A stretch of 64,000 bases of DNA from Amborella trichopoda (lineage: Eukaryota; Streptophyta; Magnoliopsida; Amborellales; Amborellaceae). The stretch covers positions 399,271 to 463,270 of the forward strand of contig NW_006496119.1 in assembly GCF_000471905.2 (NCBI RefSeq), given 5' to 3'. Numbering within the stretch: the first letter of the stretch is position 1; every line of letters begins with the position of its first letter. The notes under the pieces were generated by a model that saw only the letters and a list, made by a program, of their open reading frames with translations, ran no database searches and was not told the origin of the DNA. A program made the translations under genes and the position numbers. Below, piece after piece: positions 21,661-33,604 of the stretch.

Positions 21661-23796
21661 ACAACAGCCAACTTTCTGTTATTTCCTTTTGCCTGCTTAG
21701 GCGAACCACCCTCAAGGTTCCAGACTTGAAGGAACTAGCAACTAGCTTACTATGAGAGCCACTCCCTATCAGTTCATTTAAATATTGGACCGGACGAATT
21801 TCATACCTCAAGACTTTATAGCCTTCTTTGCATTTGACAATAGCAAAGAGTTGGTCAAAAATACTCTCTGACCCCTTCTCCATATTTATAAACCACGACA
21901 AAGACTGGTCCACAGCAATTCGGTGAGGCCGCCCTAGTTTGCGCTAGTCATTAGGGAACCCCAGGGTAAAGATTTCACCTAAGGGAGGGGTCTTAGCTAG
22001 TTTCCGCTGCCTGGTATCTTAGCTCCAGTGGCTACCCTCCCCTTTCCATGGGTGGTTCGCGTCCCAGTACCCCTTGTTCGTAATTCTCCACTAATTCTCA
22101 TGGGCCTTGGTCGCCTGTGTCATTCTGTCGGAATGGGCAGCAAATACTTATTGACCGTGGTGGCCTCCAAGCATGTGGCCCAAGCAATACAAATGTGTCT
22201 CGAATGCCAAATCTCCTTGTGGGTCCCCAACGCGTCTGTCCTTTAATGGGCAGCCTTGCTATGCCGTTTCTCGAAGAACATCGAGAATGGACAGCCTTGA
22301 TCCAGCCCATGCTACCGGGCGAACCGGTGAGGAAAATAGTCCTCAAGCTTCACACCATGGATAGTGCGATAGGCAAGAATGCCGACTCTAACACTCAGCG
22401 TATACATCAATTCTTTTGAGCTGTTGAAGTCACCATCTAGGTGGTGACACAGTTCGTCGACATAGGCGTGGTTTGTGAGGCTCCCAACTGGAAATGCCAC
22501 CTGGGTCATATGGATGTGATCGTTGAAAAATAGGCTACGCGAATGGCTCAGGGGATGAAAAACTGCCTTCTGACGAACAATCTTCAGCAAAAATAGACAC
22601 ATGTTGTCCTCCAACTCTTTGGTTTTGCGGTATGTATCACGAAAGTAAGCTCCAAGCCATCTGTACACGTAATAAACTGGGAAAGCGATCTTGAAATCTC
22701 CTAAGAAGGCCTCACCATCTTCTATGTTGTTCCCTCCTTCCTCCCCTTTAGATGGTCTTCCCCTGGAGATAGGCCCCAAGCCCTGATAAATGTTGCACAA
22801 TACAGGCTGTGCGAGCGCGTATTCTCTCCCCCACACCATGTCGCTGGCCACATAAAAGGTGTCGGGACGAATGTCGTCTAACCCCCTGGGAAGGGCAAAT
22901 TTACAAAGAAAGAGTGCCAAGTAAGCCGCCAGGAAGACATGCACAGTCTTCCTCTGCAGCTCGAAAACTGGTGGGGTTCCCTTTTCCCCCTTCTTCAACG
23001 ATGGGCCATCCTCATTTACACAGGTGCCGAAGAAGAATTTTACCCACTTGGCGAAGGTAACTCGCCCCTTTTTGGGCTCATCATAGATCCGCTGATGGAC
23101 TTCGAACAATTCCAAAAGCCTGGCCGATGGGGCTTCGTTACCCACTTTCTCCCCTCCAAAAATGATGTTGGGGGAATAAACTCATCATACATGGTTCCGA
23201 GGAGCGGCAGCCCACCAACAAAGTGAAGGTCCATCAATGAAATCCTTGCCTCTCCGTGACCAAGCAGCCATGTGTTGCTAGCAAAGGCTCCAAGTCTCCA
23301 ATAACACTTTGTCTGTGTTTGAACAACGGTCGTAATAGCCCGCCCAGAACTGAAGGGCAGGAAACAAAGAGGCCAGCCTCAAAATATCCCTAAATTCCCA
23401 CGACACTTCCAGGGTCCAAGAGGAATAACCCTTTAAGTAATGGTGCTCCCCTTGCATCCGCAAATTGGAGGAGGACCATCTCATGCTCGAGATTTCCACC
23501 ATTCTCTTGCCTAGAGTTGACAGGTTCACGTTAGAGGCTACGTTTCGATGCAAGCAATGCAGAAGGCCTACCCCTTCCTCTATGCTCACGTTTCCATTAT
23601 TATCTTCCCTCGTCACCAACTGGACGGGGGAACTAACAAAGATGATGCTTAAAGGCCACTTGGGTTCACACAAGGCTCGAGTATGTCAGATCGGCTCACC
23701 TCTCACCAAGCTCTTGCCGGTGAATGCATCAGTACTGAGCTCCTCTTCTCACGGGAGAGACATCACGTCTAGAATGGCCCCCGACGACTCGGCCAT

Positions 23797-24740
23797 CAGA
23801 AAAAAAGCAAAAGAGCACTAGACGGCCACGAAGAAACTGCACTCATCAGGGCAGGACTATCGCCATCTGCCCAATAAGACGCTATCGCCGCCTCGCAAAA
23901 CAAGGGCAAGACTATCTCCGTCTGCCACTAGGAGGGAATCGTTGTCTCGCAATCAATCAACGACCATCGACATCCCACGAACCAAGGCGCAGTAATGTCT
24001 CGCTTCAACCGCCAACACGCACCGCACTTGCAGCCCTTGAAATCCAGACACGCCACCTGACACTTGCGGCGTGGCCTGTCGCGACGCGTGCAGAGGGTGA
24101 CTGATCGCCATCCCACAACTCCTCATCTCCTTGACCGTTACGGTCTCCCAACCTTTTGGTTTCCCACCGGCGCTTTCTTCTGCTCGTCGGGAATCCACTC
24201 CCGTACATGGGGAAAACCCTCTCCCGCCTCCTACATGTTGCTGGAGTTGGCGAAAACCATCGAAAATCCCCTTACGCATCCCTGCGACCCTACTGATTTC
24301 CCTTCTCCCTGATTTCCCACTTCAGCAGTCCATTAAGGCTCTTGTGAGCTCAATGTAGCCCTTTCTCCTGGTGAGCTCAATGTAGCCCTTTCTCCTTCTC
24401 CTCCGTCAACCAGAGAGCTGACAGTGCCCTCTGAACTCTCTGCGACCTCCCCTTCAGTAGCAGAACGACCAGAGAAGCACTTGAACTCCAGCTGGTCACC
24501 TCTGTAAATTCTGTCAAAGCCCCAAGAGATCCTCTTCCTTGCTCAGAAAGGTTTGATGTAGGCCAAAAACTATTTGCAAGCACACTGTGAAGCTTCACAC
24601 CTCCTGAAGTTCACCAGAAAAATCCCTAATGAACTTTCTCTACAAGTTCTAGCCAAGAAGTGCTTGCCAAAAAACCCTCGCCAGGACCTTTGACTCTCTC
24701 TCTCTCTAAAAATCCCTTCTACTGTTTTACCCTTTGGTAA
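23797..24740 (-). promoter_or_regulatory. Long 5'UTR of the PMD unit
   Basis: About 0.94 kb between the predicted start of transcription and the PMD ATG. It aligns in reverse complement with 53855-54480 beside G2 and more weakly with 45690-46060 beside G1. Shared landmarks are a GA run, TTCAGGAGG, AGGTCGCAGAGA, and a segment ending in GGGAAACC then GACCGT. A 26-bp duplication containing GTGAGCTCAATGTAGCCC lies at 24343-24398. Frames on this strand (24279-23953) do not resemble known proteins. Confidence 0.6.
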
Positions 24741-24746
24741 AACAGT
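24721..24746 (-). promoter_or_regulatory. Perfect 11-bp-stem hairpin at the predicted transcript 5' end
   Basis: The arms are ACTGTTTTACC and GGTAAAACAGT with a 4-base loop, reading AAAG on the transcript strand. It starts about 21 bases downstream of the TATA-like box, so it would be the cap-proximal structure of the PMD mRNA. The same hairpin, with loop GAAG, occupies the same place at 53828-53853. Confidence 0.7.
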
Positions 24747-24766
24747 AATGTGGGGTTTCTCCCCCT

Positions 24767-24773
24767 ATTATAC
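24767..24773 (-). promoter_or_regulatory. TATA-like box of the PMD unit
   Basis: The minus strand reads GCGAGGTATAATAGGGGGAG. The element and its purine-rich 3' side match AGTATAAAAGGGGAAG at the second copy (53801-53816). Position relative to hairpin, GA run and coding region is conserved. Confidence 0.6.
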
Positions 24774-24879
24774 CTCGCATTACAGGAGACTGCCCTTGAT
24801 AAACTCAGAATGACGCTCCAGTCCTCAGCTCTTCATGGCAATAAAGCCAGGTTAGGGTAGCCAAGCCCCAGACTCGAAG

Positions 24880-25085
24880 CAGCATCGCTGCGTGCCTCGT
24901 CAAGACTTCGTCCAAGGGACTAGCACCGCGCGATTTGTTCAGAAGTTTGTCACCGCGCACCTCGTCCAGGGAATACCACTGAGTGCTTTGTCAAGAGGCT
25001 ATTGTCGCGCACCCCGTCAAGGAGTTATCGCCTTTCGCCTAGTCAAGGGCTACTATTGCGGGCTTCACCAAGGGACCTGAAGCCA
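24880..25085 (-). repeat. 27-bp minisatellite upstream of the PMD promoter
   Basis: On the minus strand, copies of a unit like CTTGACGAGGTGCGCGGTGA recur about every 27 bp, seven or eight times and diverged. The same array with a period of 26-27 bp lies upstream of the TATA box at 53430-53695. It therefore belongs to the unit, not to the local site. Confidence 0.75.
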
Positions 25086-27737
25086 TCATCCGGGTCTAAT
25101 GCTGCACTTAGCGTCATACACAGGCCTTGTCGCTCCCCTCCAGACCATAGGCCCATATCCTCAGGAAGTTCATTCCCTACACCACAACCTCGCCCCTCAG
25201 CGAGCCCAACTTCTGATAATGGCTCTATTCCATTATCTTAACATTGTTGAGAAAAACCTATGTTACTTGGGCATAAAGAACACATCGAGAACGGTTCTAA
25301 ATGGCCCTTAATTAGATCAGAGAATATGCCGGGATGAGTGAGCCGAGGGACTGTGTGACTCTTGTGTGTGATGGTGGCTTACAGAGAAGGGAGTCAAAGC
25401 CTCATCCATGTGCCATCATACGGCATGCATATCGATAGATCGTTCGGAAAAGCCAGAAATCCACCTTTTAAGGTGCAGCGTATGCATGTGCAAGAGATAC
25501 CCCTATGCACCATAGGAGCTGTGGTCGCATCAGATCTAGGTGACATTGACTTGTCTTTGGGGGAGGACTTAAAATCTACATACTGGGATTGCAACCCCTT
25601 GGCTCATTAGCCAGACTTTAGTGACCGGCTAATGTGTCCCTGCTTAAACTGTGGGTCACGGAAAACACTAGGTCGGTCTGATAAAGCAAGTGTGGTCTGT
25701 AGTCCATAGTTGAAGGTAGAGTGCCCCATGATTGTTAATTCCAAAACCATATGGATCATTTTCCCATCAAATTAATTTAATTGTGTTTGCTTTATGATGA
25801 AAATTATTTTAAGATTATTATTTGAATTTTTATGAATCCCTGGATATTTTATTTATAATTTTTTGATTTATAAAATTAAATATATTGATTTTACAATTTT
25901 TTAAATCTTCAAATAATATTATAAAATATTTTTATTAATTTTAAATATATACAAATATCATGGGGACCCATTGTGCACATGGGCCCACCATATTTCTAGA
26001 AGATGGGGCCCATGAATGCCTCCCTTGGGTGGCACGGCCCACCCTTATTCTCTTTCCTATTGTTTGGTGATATGCCATGTGGCCATATGGTTGGAAGATA
26101 TTGATTAAATATTGACTTGATTTGTCTTTGAAAGATTTGTGGAAAGACTGAGTAGACTAGTGCTATTTTATGGTATGCGCAATATTTTGATTAAATTTAA
26201 TTTATTTAATTTCTATTCATGAGAAAATAGTTTAGGAAAGATGGATAATGGTTCACGCACCTTCCATAATGTTGATGGCCCATCTATGGAATGAATGGCT
26301 CAAATCTCTCACCCCACAAGTCATCCAAGATCAACGGTTCATATTTAATCTCACAAGAAGAGGCAAGCCAAGGAAAATCTTAAAAAACTCTAATCTTATT
26401 CAAAGTTTATAAAAAGAGATTGTCTCTCCCCCAAAATTCTCTACACGTTATCTCTTGTACCTAATTCCCATCTCTCTCTCATATCCCACAAAGGGGCACG
26501 CCCCACTTAAAATTTCTCTCTCTCTCTTAAGAAAAGCTTCTCTCTCTCTCATGAAAGCCAAAGGGGGCATGCACCACTCTCTCATCTTTGATCTCTCTCT
26601 CCTACATTGTCAAAGAACCTAAGGGTTTAGGTTATGAAGTTCTTGTCTCTCTTATCTCTCAACTATAGATTTATGGCTAGGGGTTTTAGGGTTTAGCAAA
26701 AAGATAATTCATCTCTCTCAAACTAGATTTCTAAGAGAATTCAACTAGCGTTTGGTTTATGATCAAACTGGTTCATGTTCTATTGGTGTAGCTAAGCCTA
26801 AACTTACTTTCCTGGTTGAGATTGAAAGTTAATCATTGATCCCGCGTCATCAGATGGTGGTGACTCGGTGTGGGGTGTAATAAGCCCGGTTGAGGTAATC
26901 TCTGACACTCTTCCTTTTGTTTCTTGCAATCTTATATTTTATTCTTAAGCATAGTTCATAGTTGTTTCAATGGCATCAAGTTGTTAAAATCTTGGTTTTA
27001 TTATTATGTTGATTTTATTTTGAAATTTATCTTATTGTAATAAAGACCACCTGTAAGTATCTTTGTCAAAAGAAAGGGGTGAAGAAAAAAAAAAGTATTC
27101 CCCAGTAAAAGATCACATAGGTCTTTCTTTCGAGGGCGAGATCGAGGTACCTAACCAATCAGCCCTTGTGTTTATAAGTCATCCTTGCTAGCATCCATTG
27201 GACTAAATTAAGTCCCAAAAATGTCTGATCATTGACCCGGGCACAAAGATCTTGACAATTGGCACCCCCTTGGTTCCTTGCACTTATTGTTGTAATTTTG
27301 AGTTAATGAATGTCAATGTGCCATTGAAGATTGAGTATGTAATGTTTTTGACATATTTATGTTGATGAGAAAACACTGTGCAGTCCATGTATATGTAAGT
27401 GAGTCAAGTGATGTAGTTTGTTTCTCCAAGTGGCATGTCTTTTTTTATGACTTTGAGACTCTATAGAGTTGTTAATTGCTTAAATTTGAGTACTATTTAA
27501 GTCTTTATTAGTTTCCTTTTTGACTTGTAACTATGAGAAACAAGTTGTAAGCACCTGCATATGCTCGCATTGTGTGTGAAATTGTAAATTGAGAATACAG
27601 TTGGTGTGTTGATTTTAAGGAAACTAAACTTTATATCACCTTCACATGTGACGTATTACAGCCAAGAACTTGACATGAGAAGGTCAGTGTTGTCCGTGTA
27701 ATTCTAAATATAAAAAATGCATAACATGTTATTAAGT
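25086..27737. other. AT-rich non-coding region with a possible relic LTR
   Basis: No sustained frame. A promoter-like TTTATAAAAA at 26407-26416 is followed by a leader with repeated CTCTCT, AAGGGGCACGCCCC and AAAGGGGGCATGC. Further right, TTGACA at 27252-27257 adjoins TTGGCACCCCCTTGGTTCC (27259-27277), which has the form of a TGG primer site. Together these could be the right part of a plus-strand LTR ending near 27257, but no second LTR, gag or pol supports it. Confidence 0.35.
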
Positions 27738-28043
27738 TCAATTTTTAATGTCAAATTCACCAGTCCTTTGGAATCCATACGATGCAAATCCATACAAAGA
27801 CCAAGTGGATGAGATTGATGAGATTTTTAGGGTCTTGAAGGCATGGCAATAACCCACGTGTTGTACATCATCTTCAACAACATCGCAGAGTGCTATATGC
27901 AGACCCGTGTGCTTCGGTAGTTTGGCTTGGATTACGGGACTCTTGAATATCCCGAAAGATGGGATCAGAGAGAAAAGAACAAGAAACATTCCAAATCTTG
28001 GACGGAAGAGTTCGGCCAGCAGAATGCCAATGGGAACAATCAA
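27738..28043 (-). CDS. Hypothetical ORF, 101 codons, uncertain
   Basis: This minus-strand frame begins MIVPIGILLAELF, with a hydrophobic first 35 residues resembling a signal or membrane segment, then HTGLHIALCDVVEDDVQHVG. I do not recognise the family. A GA tract (28085-28104) lies just upstream, where a plant 5'UTR microsatellite might be. An overlapping frame (28224-27874) is also open. It may be a host exon remnant or chance. Confidence 0.2.
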   Translation of the reverse strand: MIVPIGILLAELFRPRFGMFLVLFSLIPSFGIFKSPVIQAKLPKHTGLHIALCDVVEDDVQHVGYCHAFKTLKISSISSTWSLYGFASYGFQRTGEFDIKN

Positions 28044-29200
28044 CCTGATAAGATAGCTGATGAGGAGATAGTGAGAGAGAGAAAATGAGAGAGAGAGAGA
28101 GAGAGCGGGGCCTTTCCAATTTAGAAAAGGGCTGCAATCTTGGAATCACTTGCATTTTAAATTCTGTTAAATGGTTTGAAAGTGGCACTTTTGAATCTTT
28201 CAAAGCACACACTATTAGAACCAAGAGTACAGTTCAAAGGCATTCAACAGAGGAAGCCAATTTTTTTCTATTTCTCTCTCAAAACGTCCACCATCGCTTT
28301 GAATTTTGATTTTTTTATTCATTTAATTCGATTCAAAGGTGGAACTTTCCAACAACTCGCCCACGCCAAGTTCTGGTCCTGGTCTGTAGATTATATTGTC
28401 AACGCATGTGCCAGCAGATTCAATACTAGCATGTGGCTGTTTCTATTTTTATACTCATTTCCTATGTTTTCATCAAGGAAATCAATTGTTTGTTTATTGT
28501 TTGAAATTGAATATACAATAATATAGCGCATGGGAGATGGACAAAGCAACTGTTTCTAACGATTGGTAGCAGGTAGGTTTTGGTCCAAACCCAGAGATAA
28601 AAATATTGTTGACATGGTTGCCAAAAATTAGATTTAAAAAAGTGAATAAATTGGATTTGGCTCAAAAATAGAATGGATTTAGATATTTATAGATGACATA
28701 AAACAAAGTTACATTTGCAATTATGGTGAGGTATAAAAAATTATTAGTGAACAGTAATTTTATGTCATGACTTAGAAACATCTATGCTCTTGCTTAACTA
28801 ATTTTAGTTTCAATTTTCATAAACTGCATCAACTTGGTATACTTCTTCAGCTGGTACAAAACGTACATTGATTTTACAATCTTTTTTTTTTTTTAATATT
28901 GTAAATTGATTTTACAATCAAACAACAGCAATAATAATAAACACACGATTACATCAACAAACAATAAGAGTAAGAACCCAAAGTATAGGATTGCAGCCTA
29001 ATAATCCATAAATATTAAACAATGGTTCAACCAAATTGTTATATTGTGTACACGAATGAAATAACAAAAAATGAAAAATAAAACAAAATTCATCAAACTT
29101 ATCTTTAGAGAGCGTAACTTGAGGCTTATTTGTATGAAGCAATATGTGTAAGTAAACTCAAACACATGAATCTTTAGTTGTGTATGAATTACTTCTCCTT
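28044..29200. other. AT-rich non-coding stretch
   Basis: Short overlapping frames only. A GA microsatellite lies at 28085-28104. A T-run at 28882-28896 sits between two direct copies of TTGATTTTACAATC (28869 and 28906). Nothing else recognised. Confidence 0.6.
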
Positions 29201-29790
29201 TGTACATACCCCATTCTGAAATTGATTAATCTTGAGCATAATTTCGAGATAAATACGACAGATAAACTTCAAAAACACGTTGAAATTGACTTTTGAAGCT
29301 ATGTATGGGGTCTAATCCGGGTTATCCAATAACAACAAGCCTCCCTTAGAAACCCTAATTTTTATTTACTCTTTTAGAAAGCCAAAATCCTAGTTTTCTA
29401 AATCCTAATTTCAGAAAACCATAGTTTAGAAAACCCTCAACCTTTATTGTAAACCTAACCCTTCAAACCCTAAATATTTAGGATCTTAAATCCTAACCCT
29501 AGATCTAGGTCATTAAACCCTAGAAATCCAAGCTTTTAAAACCAAACATTAATCAATTTTAATCATCCTCAAAGATCAATTTCATTCAAATTCAATGAGA
29601 AAAGAGAAGGCAATGGCATAAACAACCTACGGTCCTGATACGTGTGCCAACTCTAGGTCTTTGGATGTGCTAGGCCAATTGGGCAGCTGAGATAATTTTA
29701 TTTTTTTTATTTTTAAGTTAATTTAGTTTAATTTCATTTCTTTTTAGTTTTAGGGTTTTTTGATAAGATTTTGTGCGATCTTCAGCTGGA
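29201..29790 (+). repeat. LTR-like repeat, copy A
   Basis: It begins TGTACATACCCCATTCTGAAA, resembling the M1 LTR start (TGTAGACACCCCATTTTAAA), and ends near TGCGATCTTCAGCTGGATC, resembling the inner LTR ends of M1/P. It aligns with copy B (30690-31560) over GAAACCCTAATTTT, TAGATCTAGGTC / TACATCTAGGCC, CCAACTCTAGGTCTTTGG and TTTAGTTTTAGG. Rich in CCCTAA-type words. No coding. Probably a relic LTR of a Tat relative. Confidence 0.55.
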
Positions 29791-30036
29791 TCTTCAATGG
29801 TTTGGAGTAGAGGGTTCAAAACCCCTCTCACTCAGGCATTTGGACTTTTTCTGACCAATTTGGTCTAGATGACACAATATTGGGCAATAGAGACCTGACT
29901 CCTTAACATTTGGAGTCCAAAATAACCTGCAACCACCAAATTTTGTTTGATTTTTTTCTTGTGATTTTTTAGTGTTTATTATTATTATTTTTAGGTATAT
30001 TGCATTTTTAATTCTATTTATGTACTTCATTATACG

Positions 30037-30275
30037 TCTTGGACAACTTGTATATGATGTAACCATGTTGCTGCCTCCAAACTCTTTCCAAAATATTCTT
30101 TAAAGAGAAAATCTTTGCGTCTTGTGATTTCAAAAACTTTAATTTATTTGGTAAAATCGTCCTCTTAATTCTTGGTTTGTTTCAAAATTTCCTTTTATTT
30201 TTCAAATTTTTAAAAATATTTTTTAAAACAAAGGTGTTGGACAATTCGTATATGATGTAACCATGTTGCTGCCTT
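30037..30275 (+). repeat. 39-bp direct repeat, 199 bp apart
   Basis: GTATATGATGTAACCATG and the following TTGCTGCCT occur at about 30037-30076 and 30236-30275. The copies lie between the two LTR-like repeats. No coding. Function unknown. Confidence 0.7.
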
Positions 30276-30689
30276 TGCAAAATTCTTGAGGAATAAGAAG
30301 AGACCTTTTAGGGGAACCTTCCTAATAGCAAACCATTCTAAAAAAAACGTCATACCAACCACTAAGACACACAGTTCTAGGAGAATATGGAACTACAAAA
30401 ACATAGACAAGTTCAAAATTAAAAAGAAAAGAAAAAAATCCACTTTGTCGTCCAGACTAGCATGAAGAAACATCTCAAGAAAAGCTCGAGCTAAAAACTC
30501 TAGGATGTAAATGCCCTAGGAGGATGTGTGGGATGATGCGACCTCTTGTGCTGTAGCTCCAGAAAAAAGATTGGTGCACCCTCTAAGCATTTGATATTGG
30601 GAGAAAAGGTTAAGAGAAATTGTCTGCAGGCATCTATTTCTTTGTCATCCACCTGAACCTCGAAGAGCATGGTGCGCCAAAGAGAGATA

Positions 30690-31560
30690 ACTACAGACAC
30701 CTCATTTTAAAATTGATTAATTTTTTTTCGAAGTCATAAACCCTAGGGGAGCACAACAACTTAGAAGGCCCTAATCACTTTTTAGATATAAAAAACAAAC
30801 TTTAGACTTATCCAAGCACTAAATTAGTAATTCTAGATAGCTCTAAGCCTTATGATCGTAGGAAACCAATCTAGACATGACACCCCAAAACCTGAAATTA
30901 ACACCTAAATTCGACTTACGGTTTGAAAGTTATGGCACAGACATTTATTTGATAAAATTTTTATTTAGGTCCAATACAGAATTTCAAATGCCCTAGGGTG
31001 AGACGTTTTAAGCAAAACACACTAAAAACACTGCATGTATCAACTTTTGAAGCCTATGTAAATTGTCTAATATGTGCCATTCAAGAACAAGCGGCCTCCC
31101 ATAGAAACCCTAATTTTAGAAAGCCAAAACCCTAGTTTTCCAAGCCCTAATTCTAAAAAACATCAGTTTAGGAAATCATAAATCCTAAATGCTTATTCTA
31201 AGCCTAAGCCTTAATCTATGAGCTTAAACCCTAACCTACATCTAGGCCAACAAACCCTATAAATCCAAACATTCAAACCAAACTTTATTCAATTTCAGTC
31301 ATCCTAAAATATCAACTTCAGTCATGTTTAATGAGAAAAGAGAATGCAATGATGTAAATAACCCGCGGTTCTGAAACAAGCACCAACTCTAGGTCTTTGG
31401 GCATGCCGTGCTGAACAGCCCAGCTTGATAATTTTTTGCTATGGTTTTTTTTTTAGTTTAATTTCATTTATTTTTAGTTTTAGGATTTTCTGATAGGATT
31501 TTGTGTGATCTTCGGCCGAATCTTCCGACTCTTCATAAAGAACTCGAATCTCTTTAGATC
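30690..31560 (+). repeat. LTR-like repeat, copy B
   Basis: It begins CTACAGACACCTCATTTTAAA and is directly repeated with copy A about 1.49 kb to the left. It holds an extra 300 bp or so (about 30720-31010) not seen in A. If A and B are the two LTRs of one element, only 0.9 kb of internal sequence is left, without coding or a clear primer site, so two independent relics are as likely. Confidence 0.5.
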
Positions 31561-32049
31561 TAGTTTCATTTTCAAACGTAATTTGACAAACTCCATTATT
31601 TCTACTGATACTTATTTTAACTCATTTAAAAAATAAATTTAGAGAGATTCACTAGAGATCTCACCCAATTTGGCTGTAAACACCTTTTCGCAATGATGCT
31701 CTATCTTTGAAAAGAAATTTTTTATTTGCTTGCTCTTCATGTACCTTGAGATATAATTTTTTGGATAAATATATTGTTGTAGAATATATGTAACCTCGTT
31801 TTATTAAATAAATTTTTATTAAATACATCTTTTGGGAAAATATTCATTTATTAAATCAAGATTCTTGATTTAATCACACTTTTAATGACTACCACAAAAT
31901 CAACAGTTAAAGATTTTAACGATTGAGGCCAGAGAAATTTTAGAAAAGTTTGACAAATGAGGGACGTGAAAATACGGATGAAGTTTATATCTTGGAAAAA
32001 CGATAATATGGGTGCTTGTATTGGTTCCATAAAAAAAAGTGATTTATGA

Positions 32050-32225
32050 AGATTTGTTTTTTGATAAAAAGCAAGTTTCAACAGATTTCAAAATATTAGA
32101 ATTTTTATCAAAGAAAGCGCTAGTTTCACATATGACATATTGAGTCGTTTATGAGTTTTATGTTCGAAAGAAACGAATAACTATCATATTATAAATAATT
32201 GGTAATATGCACGTGCAATGCATCA
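32050..32225 (+). repeat. AT-rich repeat flanking the LINE, left copy
   Basis: Shares ordered blocks with 33300-33540: GATTTCAAAATA, AATTTTTATCAAA, GACATATTGAG, ATGAGTTTTATG, AGAAAC(A/G)AATAA and TCATATTATA. The left copy is shorter by about 65 bases. The two copies bracket the LINE relic in direct orientation. Confidence 0.65.
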
Positions 32226-33240
32226 TCATCATCGTTATTATCATCATAATCTTTTTCTAATTAATTGGAGTTGCTTACATGAATCTTAGTCTGTCATTCT
32301 ACTCTATTTAAAGTCATACCCTCAATGAAGTCATAAGTCCCAATATTTTTTCAGACTACTTCCAATCATGTCTTTTTGGGCATATCCCTTGTCTTTTTCA
32401 ATTATTTCACTTGAACTAACTCACACCTCCTAATAGGTATTGTATTGGGTCGACGCCACACGTGGCCAACCCACTTAAGTATGTACTATCTCATCTTCAC
32501 TTATTGGTATCACACCTAAACTTTTTCAAATGGATTTACTACTCATTTTATCCCTTCTTGTCTTACTACTCATCCATCTCAACATCATCATCTTTGCTAC
32601 ACTCATTTTATGGATATATTATCTTTTGTCTACCCAACATTCTGCCCCATAAAGTAAAGCTGGTCTCATAGTTGTCTTATAAGATTTACCCTTTAGCTTC
32701 ATTGATATGCAGTGATCACATAAAATTCTAGTTGCATATCTCCACTTTGCCCACCTAGCTCTAATTCTATATGTGACATTTTCATCAATCTCTCTATTTT
32801 CCTCGATTATCAACCCAAAGTATTGAAAGTGCGGACTTTTTGTACTTACTGGTCGTCAACCTTAACTACTTCCTTGTCTCTACTCCTACTCTATCTTAGC
32901 AGGACTAATTTTAAAATATTTGAATTCAAGAGCATTCTTCCAAAGTTCTAACTTTATGTTGATGTCGTTTCGGGTCTTATCGATCAAAACTATGTTATAT
33001 GCAAACACCATGCACCACGATACATCATCCTGCGGGTGCCTAGTTAAGTCAAAGAGGTATTGGCTCAAAGTTGACCCTTGATGTAGACCTATTGTCATAA
33101 AAAAATCATCCATCTCTTGACTAGTTATTCGCACACTAGTTAGCAATCCATGGTACATATCTCTCACTGGGTTGATGTAGTGTTTGGAGGCTCTTTTCTG
33201 TTCCAATACCTACCAAATCAAACTTGAGGTACTCTATCAT
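32226..33240 (-). mobile_element. RTE-type LINE relic (RT C-terminal half and tail)
   Basis: The minus-strand frame 33206-32886 reads RDMYHGLLTSVRITSQEMDD then GLHQGSTLSQYLF, typical of the RT of plant RTE-clade non-LTR elements. The catalytic F-A-D-D box is F-A-Y-N here, so it is inactive. The next frame (32813-32619) has EIDENVTYRIRARWAKWR and RPALLYGAECW from the C-terminal part, and remnants continue to about 32270. At the left end a GAT/ATG-type simple repeat (32219-32255, minus-strand GATGATGATGATG) fits the microsatellite tail seen at RTE 3' ends. The endonuclease half is missing, which is common 5' truncation. Confidence 0.8.
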
Positions 33241-33299
33241 AAGCTTTCTCCATGTCAATAAAGATTATGATATTAAATATTAATCACTAATATATATAT

Positions 33300-33540
33300 A
33301 TATATATATTCAGATTTTTGATAAAGTCAGATTTCAAAATACATGAATTTTTATCAAAAAGATCATGCTTAACTACACTACCTTTTTATGGTATGGAGAA
33401 AAGCTTTTCCAAAAACATTAATATATCCCATCTTTATAGTTTTACATAAGACATATTGAGGTGTTCATGAGTTTTATGATCGCAAGAAACAAATAATTGT
33501 CATATTATATATAACTAGTAATATTCACGTGCGATACATG
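33300..33540 (+). repeat. AT-rich repeat flanking the LINE, right copy
   Basis: Direct homologue of 32050-32225. A (TA)n run at 33289-33310 marks its left edge. It contains an extra segment around 33365-33430. Confidence 0.65.
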
Positions 33541-33604
33541 AAATATTAAATATTAATCATTAAAATATATTTTTCATAAAAAATTATTTTTCAATAAAAC
33601 ATAG

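Larger units (their letters stand above)
19748..23796 (-). pseudogene. Plant mobile domain (PMD) gene, transposon-type, broken
   Basis: PMD proteins (aminotransferase-like PMD, the domain of MAIN/MAIL1) occur both in host genes and in transposons; their biochemical role is unclear. I chose ATG at 23796 because its frame enters the domain. In-frame TGA codons at 23749-23751 and 23686-23688, and frameshifts near 23283 and 23155, break it. The domain runs over about 23460-22320: YLKGYSSWTLEVSWEF, FVGGLPLLGTMYDEFIPP, then LAAYLALFLCKFALPRGLDD (near 22930) and LAQPVLCNIYQGLG. Downstream come a basic Lys-rich repeat region (21660-21420), a long Glu/Ala/Val-rich acidic region (20896-20400) and a C-terminal coiled coil with LELTQKLDKLEKEIADWEAK (20032-19748). 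This domain order is typical of transposon PMD proteins. A promoter, 5'UTR and poly(A) signal flank it. Confidence 0.85.
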
